A DNA stretch of 64,000 nt. Origin: Gonocerus acuteangulatus (Eukaryota; Arthropoda; Insecta; Hemiptera; Coreidae). Shown here in pieces: positions 36,501-45,258 of the stretch; position 1 is the stretch's first letter, and each line of letters starts with the position of its first letter. A model generated the notes under the pieces. That model saw nothing but the letters and a program-made list of their open reading frames with translations. It did no database searches and was not told the origin of the DNA. The translations under genes and the position numbers were made by a program. The stretch lies in assembly GCA_946811695.1 (NCBI GenBank), contig OX328125.1:39010336-39074335 (forward strand), read 5' to 3'.

Positions 36501-37574
36501 AGCACTCCAACCTTTTCTTCAACTTCCGATGGAAACACTGAGGATGGCAAATTAATTCCTTTTTCTGGTTTCTATAAGAAAAAATTGTTACAGGAAAAAT
36601 GAATCTACTGGGAAAAATTATTAAGTAATTAATATTGGACATTTAATTATTATTATTTTTAATTTGACAACTTATTTACTTATGAGTGACCAAGAAATAA
36701 CTTTTAAACTTGACAAAACTTACAGATTTGGTGACTGGGGCTGAAGCGACCATGTAAAGTTCTCCTCCACCAGTTCTCTCACGAAGATGCTGCATATAGT
36801 CATATCCGTCATCAAAGTATATACCATACTTGAGGAGTTCAGATTTCTTGTCATGCTAAAAATAAAGTTTGAGGTAGACAAAGATGTTATATTTAAAACA
36901 AGTCAGTGAATAATAGTAAATTTACAAAATATTCTTTGTCTATGCGAATGACTATAAACAGTGCCTATAAGAATAGAATCCAATATATCGAAGAACAAAA
37001 TATTAATTTGAAATTTAAAAACTGCAATTAGTCATGCACAATTCTATGTAGTGAAAATGAAATCCAATGCTCAAGCTATAAACAAATCAAATGGGAGAAA
37101 TATCTTCAAATAACTCAAAATAATTAAGCTATCAAAGAACTTAATTACAAATTGATAAATTAAGCGAAATCCACTTTTATCGTCATGTCGATAAAACAAC
37201 AATGGTAAAAATAACTCAAAAAATCAAAGGAGAAACAAACATCAAAACTAAGGTTTTGGTCTCCCATTTATATAATTTTAATGTGTTTAATCACTCTAGT
37301 TTTAATATATTTCATAGAAATATGTCAAATGTATAGATACTTTTGTATATTTACAGAAATTACCTTTTCTTCAAGTTGTTGAAGGACATGTTGAGGTGCA
37401 TTTTCATCTGTCACTAAGGGATCTTTTTGACTTCTATGAAGAAGTCGAAATGTGACAGCACTCTTCTTATCAATGAACTTCTTTTTCTTACCCTTCACAA
37501 CAAATAAGAAATAAATAAATCTCACCAAAGCTATTGAAGAATAAGTCTAAATAGATTTTAACAAATTTTACCAT
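23733..37574 (-). CDS. LTV1: LTV1 40S ribosome biogenesis factor, ten-exon gene
   Basis: Non-ribosomal factor that joins pre-40S particles, promotes their export and helps position Rps3 and Rps10 at the head. Ten exons join in frame to 422 aa plus stop (human protein about 475). Conserved blocks in order: [21 protein letters not shown] (residues about 7-27), [124 protein letters not shown] and a lysine-rich coiled C-terminus. All introns are GT-AG. The gene spans 13.8 kb because introns hold transposons. RPS3 lies about 7.9 kb downstream on the same strand. The one-codon first exon is the least certain part. Confidence 0.93.
24584..25169. mobile_element. piggyBac-like MITE in LTV1 intron 9
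   Basis: TTAA duplications at 24580-24583 and 25170-25173 flank inverted ends CCCATGAAATCCCAAG and CTTTGGGACGGAATGGG. Inside are ATTTAGTGGCG / CGCTACTAAAT inverted motifs (about 24820-24895) and repeated GCAACATT motifs. No ORF. Confidence 0.75.
25309..25515 (-). CDS. LTV1: LTV1 exon 9
   Basis: 207 bp, acceptor TTTTAG, donor AGA|GTAAGT. Encodes [20 protein letters not shown] to [16 protein letters not shown]. Confidence 0.94.
26037..26912 (-). pseudogene. Reverse-transcriptase C-terminal pseudogene, split by a LINE
   Basis: Minus-strand segments 26839-26912 and 26037-26381 read [26 protein letters not shown], then [12 protein letters not shown] and [12 protein letters not shown], ending at TAA (26037-26039). 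These match the tail of non-LTR reverse transcriptases (LYxxLIRPVLxYGSETW; ELYxLYxEPDIV; RLRWLGHVxRM). Stops and frame changes are present. The inserted LINE lies at 26397-26823. Confidence 0.8.
26397..26823 (+). mobile_element. 5'-truncated LINE with 15-bp target duplication
   Basis: Flanked by GTAAATGTTTTGCTT at 26382-26396 and 26824-26838. It encodes the ORF2 C-terminus ([40 protein letters not shown] with a CxxC zinc-knuckle-like motif), stop near 26754, then a short 3' UTR and a (TATTG)n tail. The related 3' end at 39745-40057 shares the CxxC block and the GCACAATAGGT motif. R1/Jockey/I-like non-LTR group by motif. Confidence 0.9.
26966..27263 (-). repeat. HINE-A 5' fragment
   Basis: Reverse copy of the 5' third of HINE-A: GGAGCGCTATCTCCCACTAG, TTCCTGCGTCAGATCAAAAG, AACATAACTCTGGAAG, TTCTGAGGAAAGTGGTTAGT, ending at the start motif CTCCTGTGTGAGAGA. 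Confidence 0.8.
27570..27740 (-). CDS. LTV1: LTV1 exon 8
   Basis: 171 bp, acceptor TTTCAG, donor CCT|GTAAGT. Encodes [40 protein letters not shown] and LIEAPP. The intron before it (27741-32992) holds the SINE-3 split by a 3.4-kb insertion. Confidence 0.95.
28290..28385 (+). repeat. HINE-A 5'-end fragment
   Basis: GTCATGCAGGAGCTACATAA, then CTTAGCACATTCTACAGAAT, and AAATAAACATGAATAGTT. Short and diverged. Confidence 0.65.
28519..28742 (+). mobile_element. G-rich MITE copy
   Basis: CATGGGCGCATATAGAAAAT, G runs of about 20, CAACTAAAACGCTATTACACG, AACTAAGTGATCTTATTTAA, CTGCAG, CCTTATATACGCCCATG. Inverted termini are clear. Confidence 0.85.
28970..29184 (+). repeat. SINE-3 5' half
   Basis: tRNA-like head with A box TTAGCTCAATGG and a degenerate B box GGTTCAAAAATCC, then CACTAAAGATTTTTATCTTC and a TTAATTAATTAATGGG block. 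It breaks at GGAGCATATT where a 3.4-kb insertion begins. The 3' half resumes at about 32619. Confidence 0.8.
30100..30960. mobile_element. HINE-B 3' halves in an inverted pair
   Basis: Left half (+): GGACGGATTCTGCTGGTCAA, a short TA run, ATCTGAAACGTGAAATTTTC, CATAAGCGGGTTTCCTCC. At about 30363 it turns into the inverse: GGAACCCCGCTTATGAGGTT, AAATTTCATGTTTCAGATCC, (TA)n at 30496-30545, then AATTTGTCTGTTCGCTCTC. Together they form an arm-to-arm palindrome of over 200 bp. A MITE at 30588-30822 sits in the right half. Confidence 0.75.
30588..30822. mobile_element. 235-bp MITE with TACAGGGTG ends
   Basis: TACAGGGTGTTCCGGTTTTA..GGCAAAACTTC is inverted as GAAGTTTTGCCG..GGGGACACCCTGTA. TA-flanked ends of this type are common among mariner-like MITEs. 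Confidence 0.75.
32619..32745 (+). repeat. SINE-3 3' half
   Basis: GTGTGCCGTATGGTCAAGAATC, then CTCTACAGTATCTTCTCTCC, GGCCTGTTACGGGACTG, and a T tract. Continues the SINE-3 interrupted at 29184. Confidence 0.8.
32993..33109 (-). CDS. LTV1: LTV1 exon 7
   Basis: 117 bp, acceptor TTTTAG, donor AAT|GTAAGT. Encodes [20 protein letters not shown] to KDEDVINN. Too short to show as a separate long ORF. Confidence 0.94.
33722..34060 (+). repeat. SINE-3 copy
   Basis: AAGTACTAAAGATTTTTATC, AATTTATTAATGGGTACC, AAGGTGAAAATCAGGTGGCT, CATGTGGTCATGAATCAGG, GGCCTATTACAGGACTG, T tract. Gives the unbroken order used to join the split copy. An ORF at 33812-33997 is a by-product. Confidence 0.8.
34141..34339 (-). 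CDS. LTV1: LTV1 exon 6
   Basis: 199 bp, acceptor TTCCAG, donor GAG|GTAAAT. Encodes an acidic stretch, then [20 protein letters not shown] and LLDDRFEE, the most conserved part of the family. Confidence 0.95.
34520..35005. mobile_element. Foldback element (family F)
   Basis: Arms: GAAATATTCCCGACGGTTCT..CCATTTAC and its inverse GCAAATGGTGGAACCATCAGAAATATTTCC. Also AACTGATTATGTG / GACATAATCAGTTTTTATA and AGGTCAGGCAAGGGATATAG / GACATCTCAAAGCC. Located in LTV1 intron 5. Confidence 0.65.
35380..35488 (-). CDS. LTV1: LTV1 exon 5
   Basis: 109 bp, acceptor TTACAG, donor TGG|GTTTGT (weaker donor). Encodes [19 protein letters not shown] to FMQIAN(G). Confidence 0.9.
35690..36060. repeat. Foldback family C, diverged copy
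   Basis: Shares TAACGCACTTTTTC..GCACTAAAATACG, CTAGGAAAGAAGTTATTAAG, CTAAAGTTCACTGC and GCGAGCGGAGCATG..CATAAGCGACAG with 38405-39029 and 44453-44870. Confidence 0.6.
36478..36571 (-). CDS. LTV1: LTV1 exon 4
   Basis: 94 bp, acceptor TTATAG, donor CAG|GTATTT, phase 1. Encodes [19 protein letters not shown] to APPQS(G). Confidence 0.93.
36724..36855 (-). CDS. LTV1: LTV1 exon 3
   Basis: 132 bp, acceptor TTTTAG, donor TCT|GTAAGT. Encodes [20 protein letters not shown] to APVTKS. Confidence 0.94.
37364..37492 (-). CDS. LTV1: LTV1 exon 2
   Basis: 129 bp, acceptor TTGTGAAG, donor AAAAG|GTAATTTC. Encodes [20 protein letters not shown] to VLQQLEEK. Confidence 0.92.
37572..37574 (-). CDS. LTV1: LTV1 exon 1 (start codon only)
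   Basis: Minus strand reads CCAACATG|GTAAAATTTG, a good start context with a donor directly after the ATG. It joins exon 2 as [11 protein letters not shown], the expected N-terminus. Intron 1 would be 79 bp. An alternative upstream start was not found, because the acceptor side of exon 2 has no in-frame ATG of the right kind. Confidence 0.6.
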
Positions 37575-38404
37575 GTTGGTTTTGGATATAAATCGTACAA
37601 TAAAAAAAAAGTCAGAACTTGAAGGGATGTTCTTTATCAGTAAATACAACTTTTTAACTCCAAGGTTGACTGTCTTACAATAATTATTAGTTCGATGTAT
37701 AAGTAATCACGTGAGGTTTGAAACAATAACAAGGCACAGGTTAGAAGACACTGCACTTGGAAGACAGCTTGAAGTATAAAGAATACTATACTGCAACATA
37801 GAGGTTTCCAAACTAGACACAAAATTACGTCACTGATCATTTGAATCTGATAATACAGAGTGACTCCGCTTGAATAAACTTCATTGTAGTTTAGAACTTG
37901 CATCAGCACTTTACATATACATTTATTGTTATATAAAAAAAGTCCCTTAAATCCCCCCCCCCAAAAAAATAAGGGTTAAAAAAAGCTTTAGTTATAAATT
38001 TACTATTGCCATATTGTTAGAAATAATATTGTTGGTGTTATCATTAATGGATTGATGAAATGTTGTTTAAAACTCGTGATTACTTTACTAAAATATAATT
38101 TCACTGCTAAAGTTGATAAACACTGAGAGCTCAGCTACATAGTTTTCGTAATTTGGGAGGCAAATCAATTCACATAATAAACATTTACTTTAACGCTACA
38201 TTTATTTTTTTTTTTACTCTCTTCATAGATATTATAGTGCAGAGATTTGAACGAAAAAAGGTTCTTATTGATTTCGAAGTCATTTGGAGAAAACTATATT
38301 TTTATTATTATTTTCTTAATTGTCAGATCTCAATATCGATAGAGCGGATTGTTTATTTTTTTGTTCTCCAAACAAATCTAGTATGGATTTCTTTAAGAAA
38401 GTAT

Positions 38405-39029
38405 GGTAAATGTGAAGATGCGGGGTCTCCACACCGATCGTTTTGAAATGTTGCACTATAACGTATTTTGATGCACTAAACACGAATCCGTTAAAAAAAA
38501 ATGGCTCGCTCTCCACTAGGAAAGAAGTTATGAAGCACTAAAGTTCACTGTTGTGCGGGTTGTAAAAGCTGACGTAAACAACGTATTTGTAAACGTGCGC
38601 AAGCGCGGAGATGTAAGATTGGCATACAAAGAACTGTTATTTGAAATGTTTATAAATTATTTATTCACAAATCATTGTAAATTTGGACGTCCTCACCTGT
38701 CATAACATGTCGCTTAAGGGCATACGTGCTGTGCGTTTCCGCTCGCTCAAGAAGATATCAAAACTCTAGTCAATCCAACTCGCTAAAATTAATAGAATTC
38801 TATCCTTATTACGGACTTTTCCTTACCCACGCATGCGCATGTTGACAAACAGAGTAGGTTACATTACCTTTTAGAACCAGCACAACAGTGAACTTTAGTG
38901 CTTCATAACTTCTTTCCTAGTGGAGAGCGAGCTTATTTTTTAATGGATTCGTGTTTAGTGCATCAAAATACGTTATAGTGCAACATTTCGAAACGATCGG
39001 TGTGGAGACCCCGCGTCTTCACATTTACC
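38405..39029. mobile_element. Foldback family C, 625-bp copy with long inverted repeats
   Basis: Arms of about 180-200 bp, beginning GGTAAATGTGAAGATGCGGG and ending CCCGCGTCTTCACATTTACC. Flanks GAAAGTAT / GAAAGTAA give a probable 8-bp duplication (7 of 8). The interior has GGGCATACGTGCTGTGCG and CTCTAGTCAATCCAACTCGC. Confidence 0.8.
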
Positions 39030-39065
39030 GAAAGTAAAGTAACTTTAAACAATAATATTAAAAAA

Positions 39066-39330
39066 GTCCGACTTGCAGGAACTGCGTCATGTTAGTATTA
39101 CCGTTCATAAACCAAGTGTCATTTGAAAAGCTCAAAGTAGAAACATTAAATGTATCTTTTCCTCTTTTGTGCATAACGAAAACGCATGTAAAAATGAAAT
39201 CTGAAAAGCAAGATTTCAGGCATCCCAACAGGAAACTGACAGTATCTTAAGCGGATATGGCTTCTCAATTACTCCTTTCCCCTTCTCAAAGTCTTATATT
39301 GCTAAAATACCTACTCATTTTAATGTTCAA
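39066..39330 (+). repeat. HINE-B 5' fragment
   Basis: TCCGACTTGCAGGAACTGCG, then TCATGTTAGTATTACCGTTC, GTGTCATTTGAAAAGCTCAA. Later CAGGAAACTGACAGTATC, shared with 50410-50440. The 3' end is absent. Confidence 0.6.
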
Positions 39331-39559
39331 TGCAATTGAAAAAAAAAACCAGTTGAGTACTGATGCACCTCCTAATTGTACTGTAACTTAATTAAAGGGG
39401 AAACATCAAGACAAAATATGTGACTATTCATGCAAGTAAAGTCATAAATGATTCTTCATGTACAGAAGAACGTCCTGAACTTATTTACTGATTAGGAGAA
39501 TTAGAAGTTGGCGAAACTAGATTGCGGTATCTTAAATGTAAAATTTAAATAATAAAAAT

Positions 39560-39735
39560 ATTGGAGCCTGTTGGCCGTGAGTGTTAAGGCGGGAGCACTT
39601 AACACTCCGTGCGAAAGGTCTTGGGTTCGATTCCCACTATGGGGTGGTGGCTTCTTTTTAGAAAAAAGAAAAGGCATCAGCCCTATCCTGGCAAGAAAAG
39701 GGTGGTAACTTATAGATAACCCGTCCTAAAATTCA
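39560..39735 (+). repeat. SINE-2 copy
   Basis: Class-II tRNA-like head (GTGAGTGTTAAGGCGGGAGC.., B box GGTTCGATTCC), GGCATCAGCCCTATCCTGGC, ATAGATAACCCGTCCTAAAA. Confidence 0.85.
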
Positions 39736-39744
39736 TTGTTAGAT

Positions 39745-40060
39745 TTTAGAAAACCAGGTGCCCGGCTAACCGAGGAACCGCACCGAGGCCTACAATACCT
39801 ATTGTGCCACCCGACGTGTCGTTCTGTTACAATGCCAGACCCGAATCAGAGATGAACTTCCTTAAAGTTGTGATGTTCAGCTCCGGTGTCCTCCTAGGAT
39901 CAGCAATTATCGCAGTCCCGAAGTGCAGATACCTCTTGGCTGCCAGTGTCGTGCATCTACATACAATATGGTATGGGGTCTCGTCGTCCTCAGAGCACAA
40001 TCGGCACCATGTTGTATTGGTGAGTCCCATGGAGTAGAGGTGTCTCCGTAAATTCATGGT
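39745..40060 (-). pseudogene. Non-LTR retrotransposon ORF2 C-terminal fragment
   Basis: Minus-strand frame 40057-39827 reads MNLRRHLYSMGLTNTTWCRL, then CSEDDETPYHIVCRC and RKFISDSGLAL, stop. HLYxMGL..CxxC..H..C is the typical C-terminus of arthropod R1/Jockey/I-type ORF2. Its 3' UTR shares CACAATAGGT and GGCC.CGGTG motifs with the LINE at 26397-26823. Confidence 0.82.
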
Positions 40061-40134
40061 TAAAAAAAATGGAAGTTTAAATTTAAATGATAATAATATT
40101 ATGTTCTTTTAACATTTATATTTTCTTAAGCTCT

Positions 40135-40235
40135 TAAAAAGAAAATAGGAGGCCCGGGGGCCTTGAGTTCTGAGGTGTAAGCACTCCGTGCCTAAGGTGC
40201 TAATGAACACCCACAGTAGAGTAGCCGATGCAACC

Positions 40236-40285
<50 letters not shown>
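40135..40285 (+). repeat. SINE-2-like head with long poly-A
   Basis: GGCCTTGAGTTCTGAGGTGTAAGC, then ACTCCGTGCCTAAGGTGC resembles the SINE-2 head. It is followed by about 47 A residues (40239-40285). Diverged. Confidence 0.5.
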
Positions 40286-40288
<3 letters not shown>

Positions 40289-40438
40289 CGTGAGGATTCG
40301 GTTATAATAGTAAATGAGGCCATACACGGCGGGGGACTAGCACATACTGAACGGGACTAGCACACAATAAATAATAAACCGCAAGGGCTGGCCTGTACAG
40401 TCACTGCCTCATTGGCCTGTACAGTTAATCTATTGGTT

Positions 40439-40573
40439 TTAGCACTTTCCTCCGAAGGAAAGTATGTAGCTATTGAGGTTCACTCATGACGGAATTTTTC
40501 AAAAATTTCTTCAAATCTTTATCGATCCTACCTAGTAGACACCGAAAATGACCCCCGTTAAAATTTATATATA

Positions 40574-40636
<63 letters not shown>

Positions 40637-41133
40637 TTACTAATACGACCCAAATTACTAATATACTCATACCGGTCGTAATTTCTGCTGTATTGTAACG
40701 AAACGCGGTATACGTCGTGGGTAACTCATGAGAAAGAAGTGTTGTAAAAATGAGCTAAATCGGTCAATCGGAAAGGGGGGTTTACTTTGTAATATATTTC
40801 AATAGAATAGCCCGCCAGACGTAGGTTCGCAAGGAGCGCTATCTCCCACTGGGGGGAGTGTATCCTGTTCCTGCGTGAGACCAAAAGACGAAAATATGAT
40901 GTTTTTTAGTATTTATTAAGTAGTGTAGTAGGTACCATGTGTAAACATAACTCTGGAAGGAAATTAATTACTAAATTAATAATTGAACAGTTATTCATTA
41001 CAAAATTAAAAGAGACCTATTCATGTTTTTATTTTATTTATGTAGGATATTTTAAGCAAATTGTTCTAGAAAGCAGTCTACACTACCCAAATTCTGAGGA
41101 AAGTGCTTAGTTATGCAGCTTCTGCGTGACGGA
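40439..41133 (-). mobile_element. HINE-A copy 2 (short internal array)
   Basis: Minus strand from start TCCGTCACGCAGAAGCTGC to end GGAAAGTGCTAA, (TA)n at 40576-40634. Fewer internal repeat units than copies 1 and 5. Confidence 0.85.
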
Positions 41134-41239
41134 CTTTTATCATTCCACTTCGATGTACTGTACAGTTCAACTCGGGCCTCAAGGATGTCCCATACACTGT
41201 ATGGGCACCCTTAAGAAACTAAATTTAGAAGTTGTATTA

Positions 41240-41440
41240 CCTACTTGCGTGAGCACTTAACATTCTGTGCCAAGAGTTGTGGGTTCGATTCCCACTAGCG
41301 GTGGTTGCTTTTCTTTAGAAAAAAGAAATGGGATCAGCCCTATCCTGGGTAGAAAAGGGTGGTTACCTATAGATAACCCATAGTAAAATTCTGATTTAAT
41401 TATAATGGACGTTAAGATTTAAATGTTATCTACTATGACC
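41240..41440 (+). repeat. SINE-2 copy
   Basis: GTGAGCACTTAACATTCTGTG, B box GGTTCGATTCC, GATCAGCCCTATCCTGGG, CCTATAGATAACCCATAG, TTATAATGGACGTTAAGATT. Confidence 0.8.
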
Positions 41441-42009
41441 GAACCACGACAATAAGCCACCTTAGAAAAGAAAAAATGCTTTACGAACAACAATTTTGGA
41501 AACTGTTCCTCTGTACTTCAACTGTGCACCCAATTTCAAAATTACTTTGCTCATATTATATGGTGGAAAAATCAGCCATTCCTTCTATCCTCGAAAATTT
41601 CATTACATCTTAATTCGGCGCGAACTACAAAACTATAAGTCTTAGCTTGATTCTGTAAAGCCTTTCAGAGAGCTCATGATGAAACGTTAGTCGAAACTAC
41701 TGCATTCCTGTTGGTTTCAAGAAAATCGTGGTCGTTTTCTGGTCACGAGTAACAGGCGTGTCTCTGGAACTGTTCACGGTGTGCCGTTTCATTTTATCCC
41801 AATGAATGGCTCTTTCAGAAGAGCTGGAAATTCATTTGTAATGTTTGCAAAACCTATATTACTCAATTAGCACGTTGAAAAGGGGTAACACAAACAATTT
41901 CTTGAAAAAGGAAATCTAGCAAGTAATTGTTAGTCTTGAAGTTTTTTGCTCAAAAGCATAATCACACAACAACAACATACTATTGATTGGGAATATTTAA
42001 TTCTAAATC

Positions 42010-42172
42010 ATTTATTTAATTAAATTTTAACTTCCATTTATTATTGGCACAGAATTTTAGGACGAGTTATCTATAGCCAGGCTGATGCTCTTTTCCCAAA
42101 AGAAAATACATCACATCTTGTGAGAATCGAACCCACGACCTTAGGCACGGCTAAGTACTCACGTCCTCCTGA
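42010..42172 (-). repeat. SINE-2 copy
   Basis: Reverse: TTTAACTTCCATTTATTATTG, GAATTTTAGGACGAGTTATC, GAGAATCGAACCCACGACC, CTAAGTACTCACG. Part of the middle is deleted. Confidence 0.8.
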
Positions 42173-42277
42173 TTCAATATTATTTATTACTATGAGTTGT
42201 TTTTATTAGTTGTCTTCATGATTATTATTAAACGAATCATATTATCATACTTACAACAAGATAAAGTACAAAAAAGG

Positions 42278-43012
42278 TCCGTCACGCAGGAGCTGCATAA
42301 CTAAGCACTTTCCTCAGAATTGGGTAGGGTCGAGTGCATTGCTGAATAATTTGCTTAAAATAACCTATATAAATAAAATTCTGCTCTTTTGCTTTTATTA
42401 ACAGCTGTTTTAATTATTAATTTTGCAATTTATTTCCTTCCAGAGTTTGGTGTAGGCTACACTAAGTAATAAATACACAAAGCTTCACAAATTCATCTAT
42501 TGATCTTGATGAGTTTCGCGAACCTACGTTATCAGAATTCTCCTGGCTTGGCGGGAGAATTCAATTCAAACATAATACAAAGTAACCCGTCCCCCCTTCC
42601 AATAGACCGATTTACTTCATTTTCACAATTCTTTCTTATTAGATAGCCAGGACGTATTCATGGTTTCGTAACAATACAACAGAAATTACGACCGGTATAA
42701 GGAAATTAGTAATTTCTGCCCGGAGTAAACCCCCCTTTCTAGTCAACCGATTTAGTTTATTTTTACAACAAATTTTTCTCTTCAGGTGACCACAACAAAT
42801 ACCGAGTTTCGTTGAAATATAACAAATATTATGGCTGGTATTGACAAATAACTACTTTGGCTCCGGAGTAAACCCCCCCTCCGGATGGACCGATTTTGTT
42901 GGTTAACGAACTCGTTCAATTGTTTGATGGGAGAATACTACATACCAAGTTTCGTGGCGAAACAACAAACAAAAACTCTGGCCTGTATCGTGTTAACGGA
43001 CACATATATAAC

Positions 43013-43067
<55 letters not shown>

Positions 43068-43184
43068 TTTAACTGGGGTCATTTTCGGTCTCTGCTAGGT
43101 ATGATCGATAAAGATTCGAAGAAATTTTTCAAAAATTCCGTTATGAGTGCAACCTCAATAGCTACTTTCAGCTACAAGTGCTAA
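42278..43184 (+). mobile_element. HINE-A copy 3
   Basis: TCCGTCACGCAGGAGCTGCA to AAGTGCTAA, about four internal repeat units, (TA)n at 43014-43063. The 3' hairpin arm is partly lost. Confidence 0.85.
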
Positions 43185-43308
43185 AAGCAATTTGCAAATA
43201 AAAATAATCAACTATGGAAACACATCAAACTTAAAAAAAAATTGGTTAATGGCTTCTAGGAACCCAGTGTTGTCCTACATCTTAAAAAAAAAAAAAGAAA
43301 AAAAAAAG

Positions 43309-44040
43309 TCCGTCACGCAGGAGCTGCATAACTAAGCACTTTCCTCAGAATTTGGGTAGTGTAGACTGCTTTCTAGAATAATTTGTTTACAATATTCTAT
43401 AAAAATAAAATAAAAACATGAATAGTTCTCTTTTAATTTTGTAATGAGTAAGTGATCAATTATTAATTTGCTTCCTGAGTTATGTTTACACATGGCACCT
43501 ACTACACTACTTCATTAATAAAAAAAAACTTCATATTTTCGCCTTTTGATCAGACGCAGGAACAGGATACAGTCCCTCTAGTGGGAGATAGCGCTTCTTG
43601 CGGCGGCCTTGCGAACCTACGCCTGGTGGGCTATTCTATTGAAATATATTACAAAGTAAACCCCCCTTTCCGATAGACCGATTTAGATCATTTTTACAAA
43701 ACGTCTTTCTCATGAGTTACCCACGACGGATACCGCGTTTCGTTACAATACAGCAGAAATTACGACCAGTATGAGTATATTTGTAATTTGGGTCCGGAGT
43801 AAACCCCCCCCCCCTCCTAATGAACCGATTTTGTTTATTTTTCAACACATATTTACCTGTAGATTACCACTACGAATACCGAGTTTCGTCGAAATATAAC
43901 AAAAATCACGGCTGGTAGTGGCGAATCGGGATGGATCGATTTTGTTGGTTAAAGAACTCGTTCAATCGTTTGATGGGGGACTACTACATAACAAGTTTCG
44001 TAGCAAAAAAAACAAAAACTCTGGCCTGTATCGTGTTAAC

Positions 44041-44113
<73 letters not shown>

Positions 44114-44244
44114 TATAAATAAATTTTAACTGGGGTCATTTTCGGTGTCTACTAGGTAGGATCGATAAAGATTCGAAGAAATTTTTCAAAAATTTCGTCA
44201 TGAGTGCAACCTCAATAGCTACTTTCCTTCGGAGAAAGTGCTAA
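43309..44244 (+). mobile_element. HINE-A copy 4
   Basis: TCCGTCACGCAGGAGCTGCA to GAAAGTGCTAA, about three internal units, (TA)n at 44045-44110, only about 120 bp after copy 3. Confidence 0.87.
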
Positions 44245-44251
44245 AACAAAC

Positions 44252-45146
44252 ATATTTTTGTGTATATGTTACCGGCAATGTATATAATTAGGCATTCTAT
44301 AGAATGCCTACTGTGCTTTAGGCAAAGTATGAAAGACAGGATTTGTAGCTTGTAGGAGTAACTACCGCCGCGGCGATGCGATTGCGGATTTATATCCCCG
44401 AACATCGCGTCTGATGATGTCTAGGAGAATTAGAACAATGCCTAGGACGACTTTAGGGCATACGTGCTATGCGTTTCCGCTCGCTACGCTCGCTCAAGAA
44501 GGTATCGAAACCCTAGTCAATCCAACTCGCAGAAATTAATAGAATTCTATTAAATTCTGCGAGTTGGATTGACTAGGGTTTTGATATCTTCTTGAGCGAG
44601 CGGAAACGCATAGCACGTATGCCCAAAAGCGACAGCTTACGACGGGTGAGTCTAAATTTCAATTATACTTCTTCATTAAGGATTATTGCGCATGCGCATG
44701 TTTACAAATACGCTGTTTTCGCCCTCTTTTATAGCTTCCATAACAGTGAACTTTAGTGCTTAATAACTTCTTTCCTAGTTGAGAGCAACTTCATTCGTGT
44801 TTAGTGCATCAAAATAAGTTATACTGCTAACTTTGAAGAAAATCGGTGCTGAGGACACTTTATTTTAGTAATTTGCATTTTTTCTTAACACTCAAATTCT
44901 ACCTGTTGTCATTTCTTTCAAGTATCTAAGTAAAGTGTATGTAGTATACTCAAAACCTATTTAATTTTATACAATACAAAATAAGCAACAGGCATTCTAT
45001 AGAATACCTAGGCATTATATAGAATGCCTAGGCAATGTGTGTAATACGATGTAGAAACTAATACATTCTACACTTTGCCTAAACCAATCAGGCATTCTAT
45101 AGAATGCCTGGATTCTATACTTTGCCGGTAACATATATATGTACAA
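44252..45146. mobile_element. Foldback with AGGCATTCTATAGAATGCCT palindromes
   Basis: Left CATATTTTTGTGTATATGTTACCGGCAA (over two blocks) is inverted at 45120-45146. Both arms hold the 20-bp palindrome AGGCATTCTATAGAATGCCT (44291-44310, 45090-45109) next to TTAGGCAAAGT / ACTTTGCCTAA. Further palindrome copies lie at about 44991-45030. Foldback C sequence (44453-44870) is nested within. Confidence 0.75.
44453..44870. repeat. Foldback family C copy with near-perfect hairpin
   Basis: GGGCATACGTGCTATGCGTTTCCGCTCGC.. (read in two blocks) runs to AATTAATAGAATTC and is inverted through 44627, centre about 44545, arms about 80 bp. Followed by CATGCGCATGTTTACAAATAC and GTGAACTTTAGTGCTTAATAAC. Confidence 0.8.
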
Positions 45147-45149
45147 AAA

Positions 45150-45258
45150 TATGAACCACCGTTATTTTCGTGATCTCAGTAGTCGGCACTTGTCATGACA
45201 ACAACCTCATAAGCGGGTTTCCTCCTTCTGGGGGAAGGGATGAAACGCGCTGAAAATG
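45150..45258 (+). repeat. HINE-B 3'-end fragment
   Basis: AACCACCGTTATTTTCGTGA, GTCGGCACTTGTCATGACAA, CTCATAAGCGGGTTTCCTCC, ending AAACGCGCTGAAAA. Confidence 0.7.
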
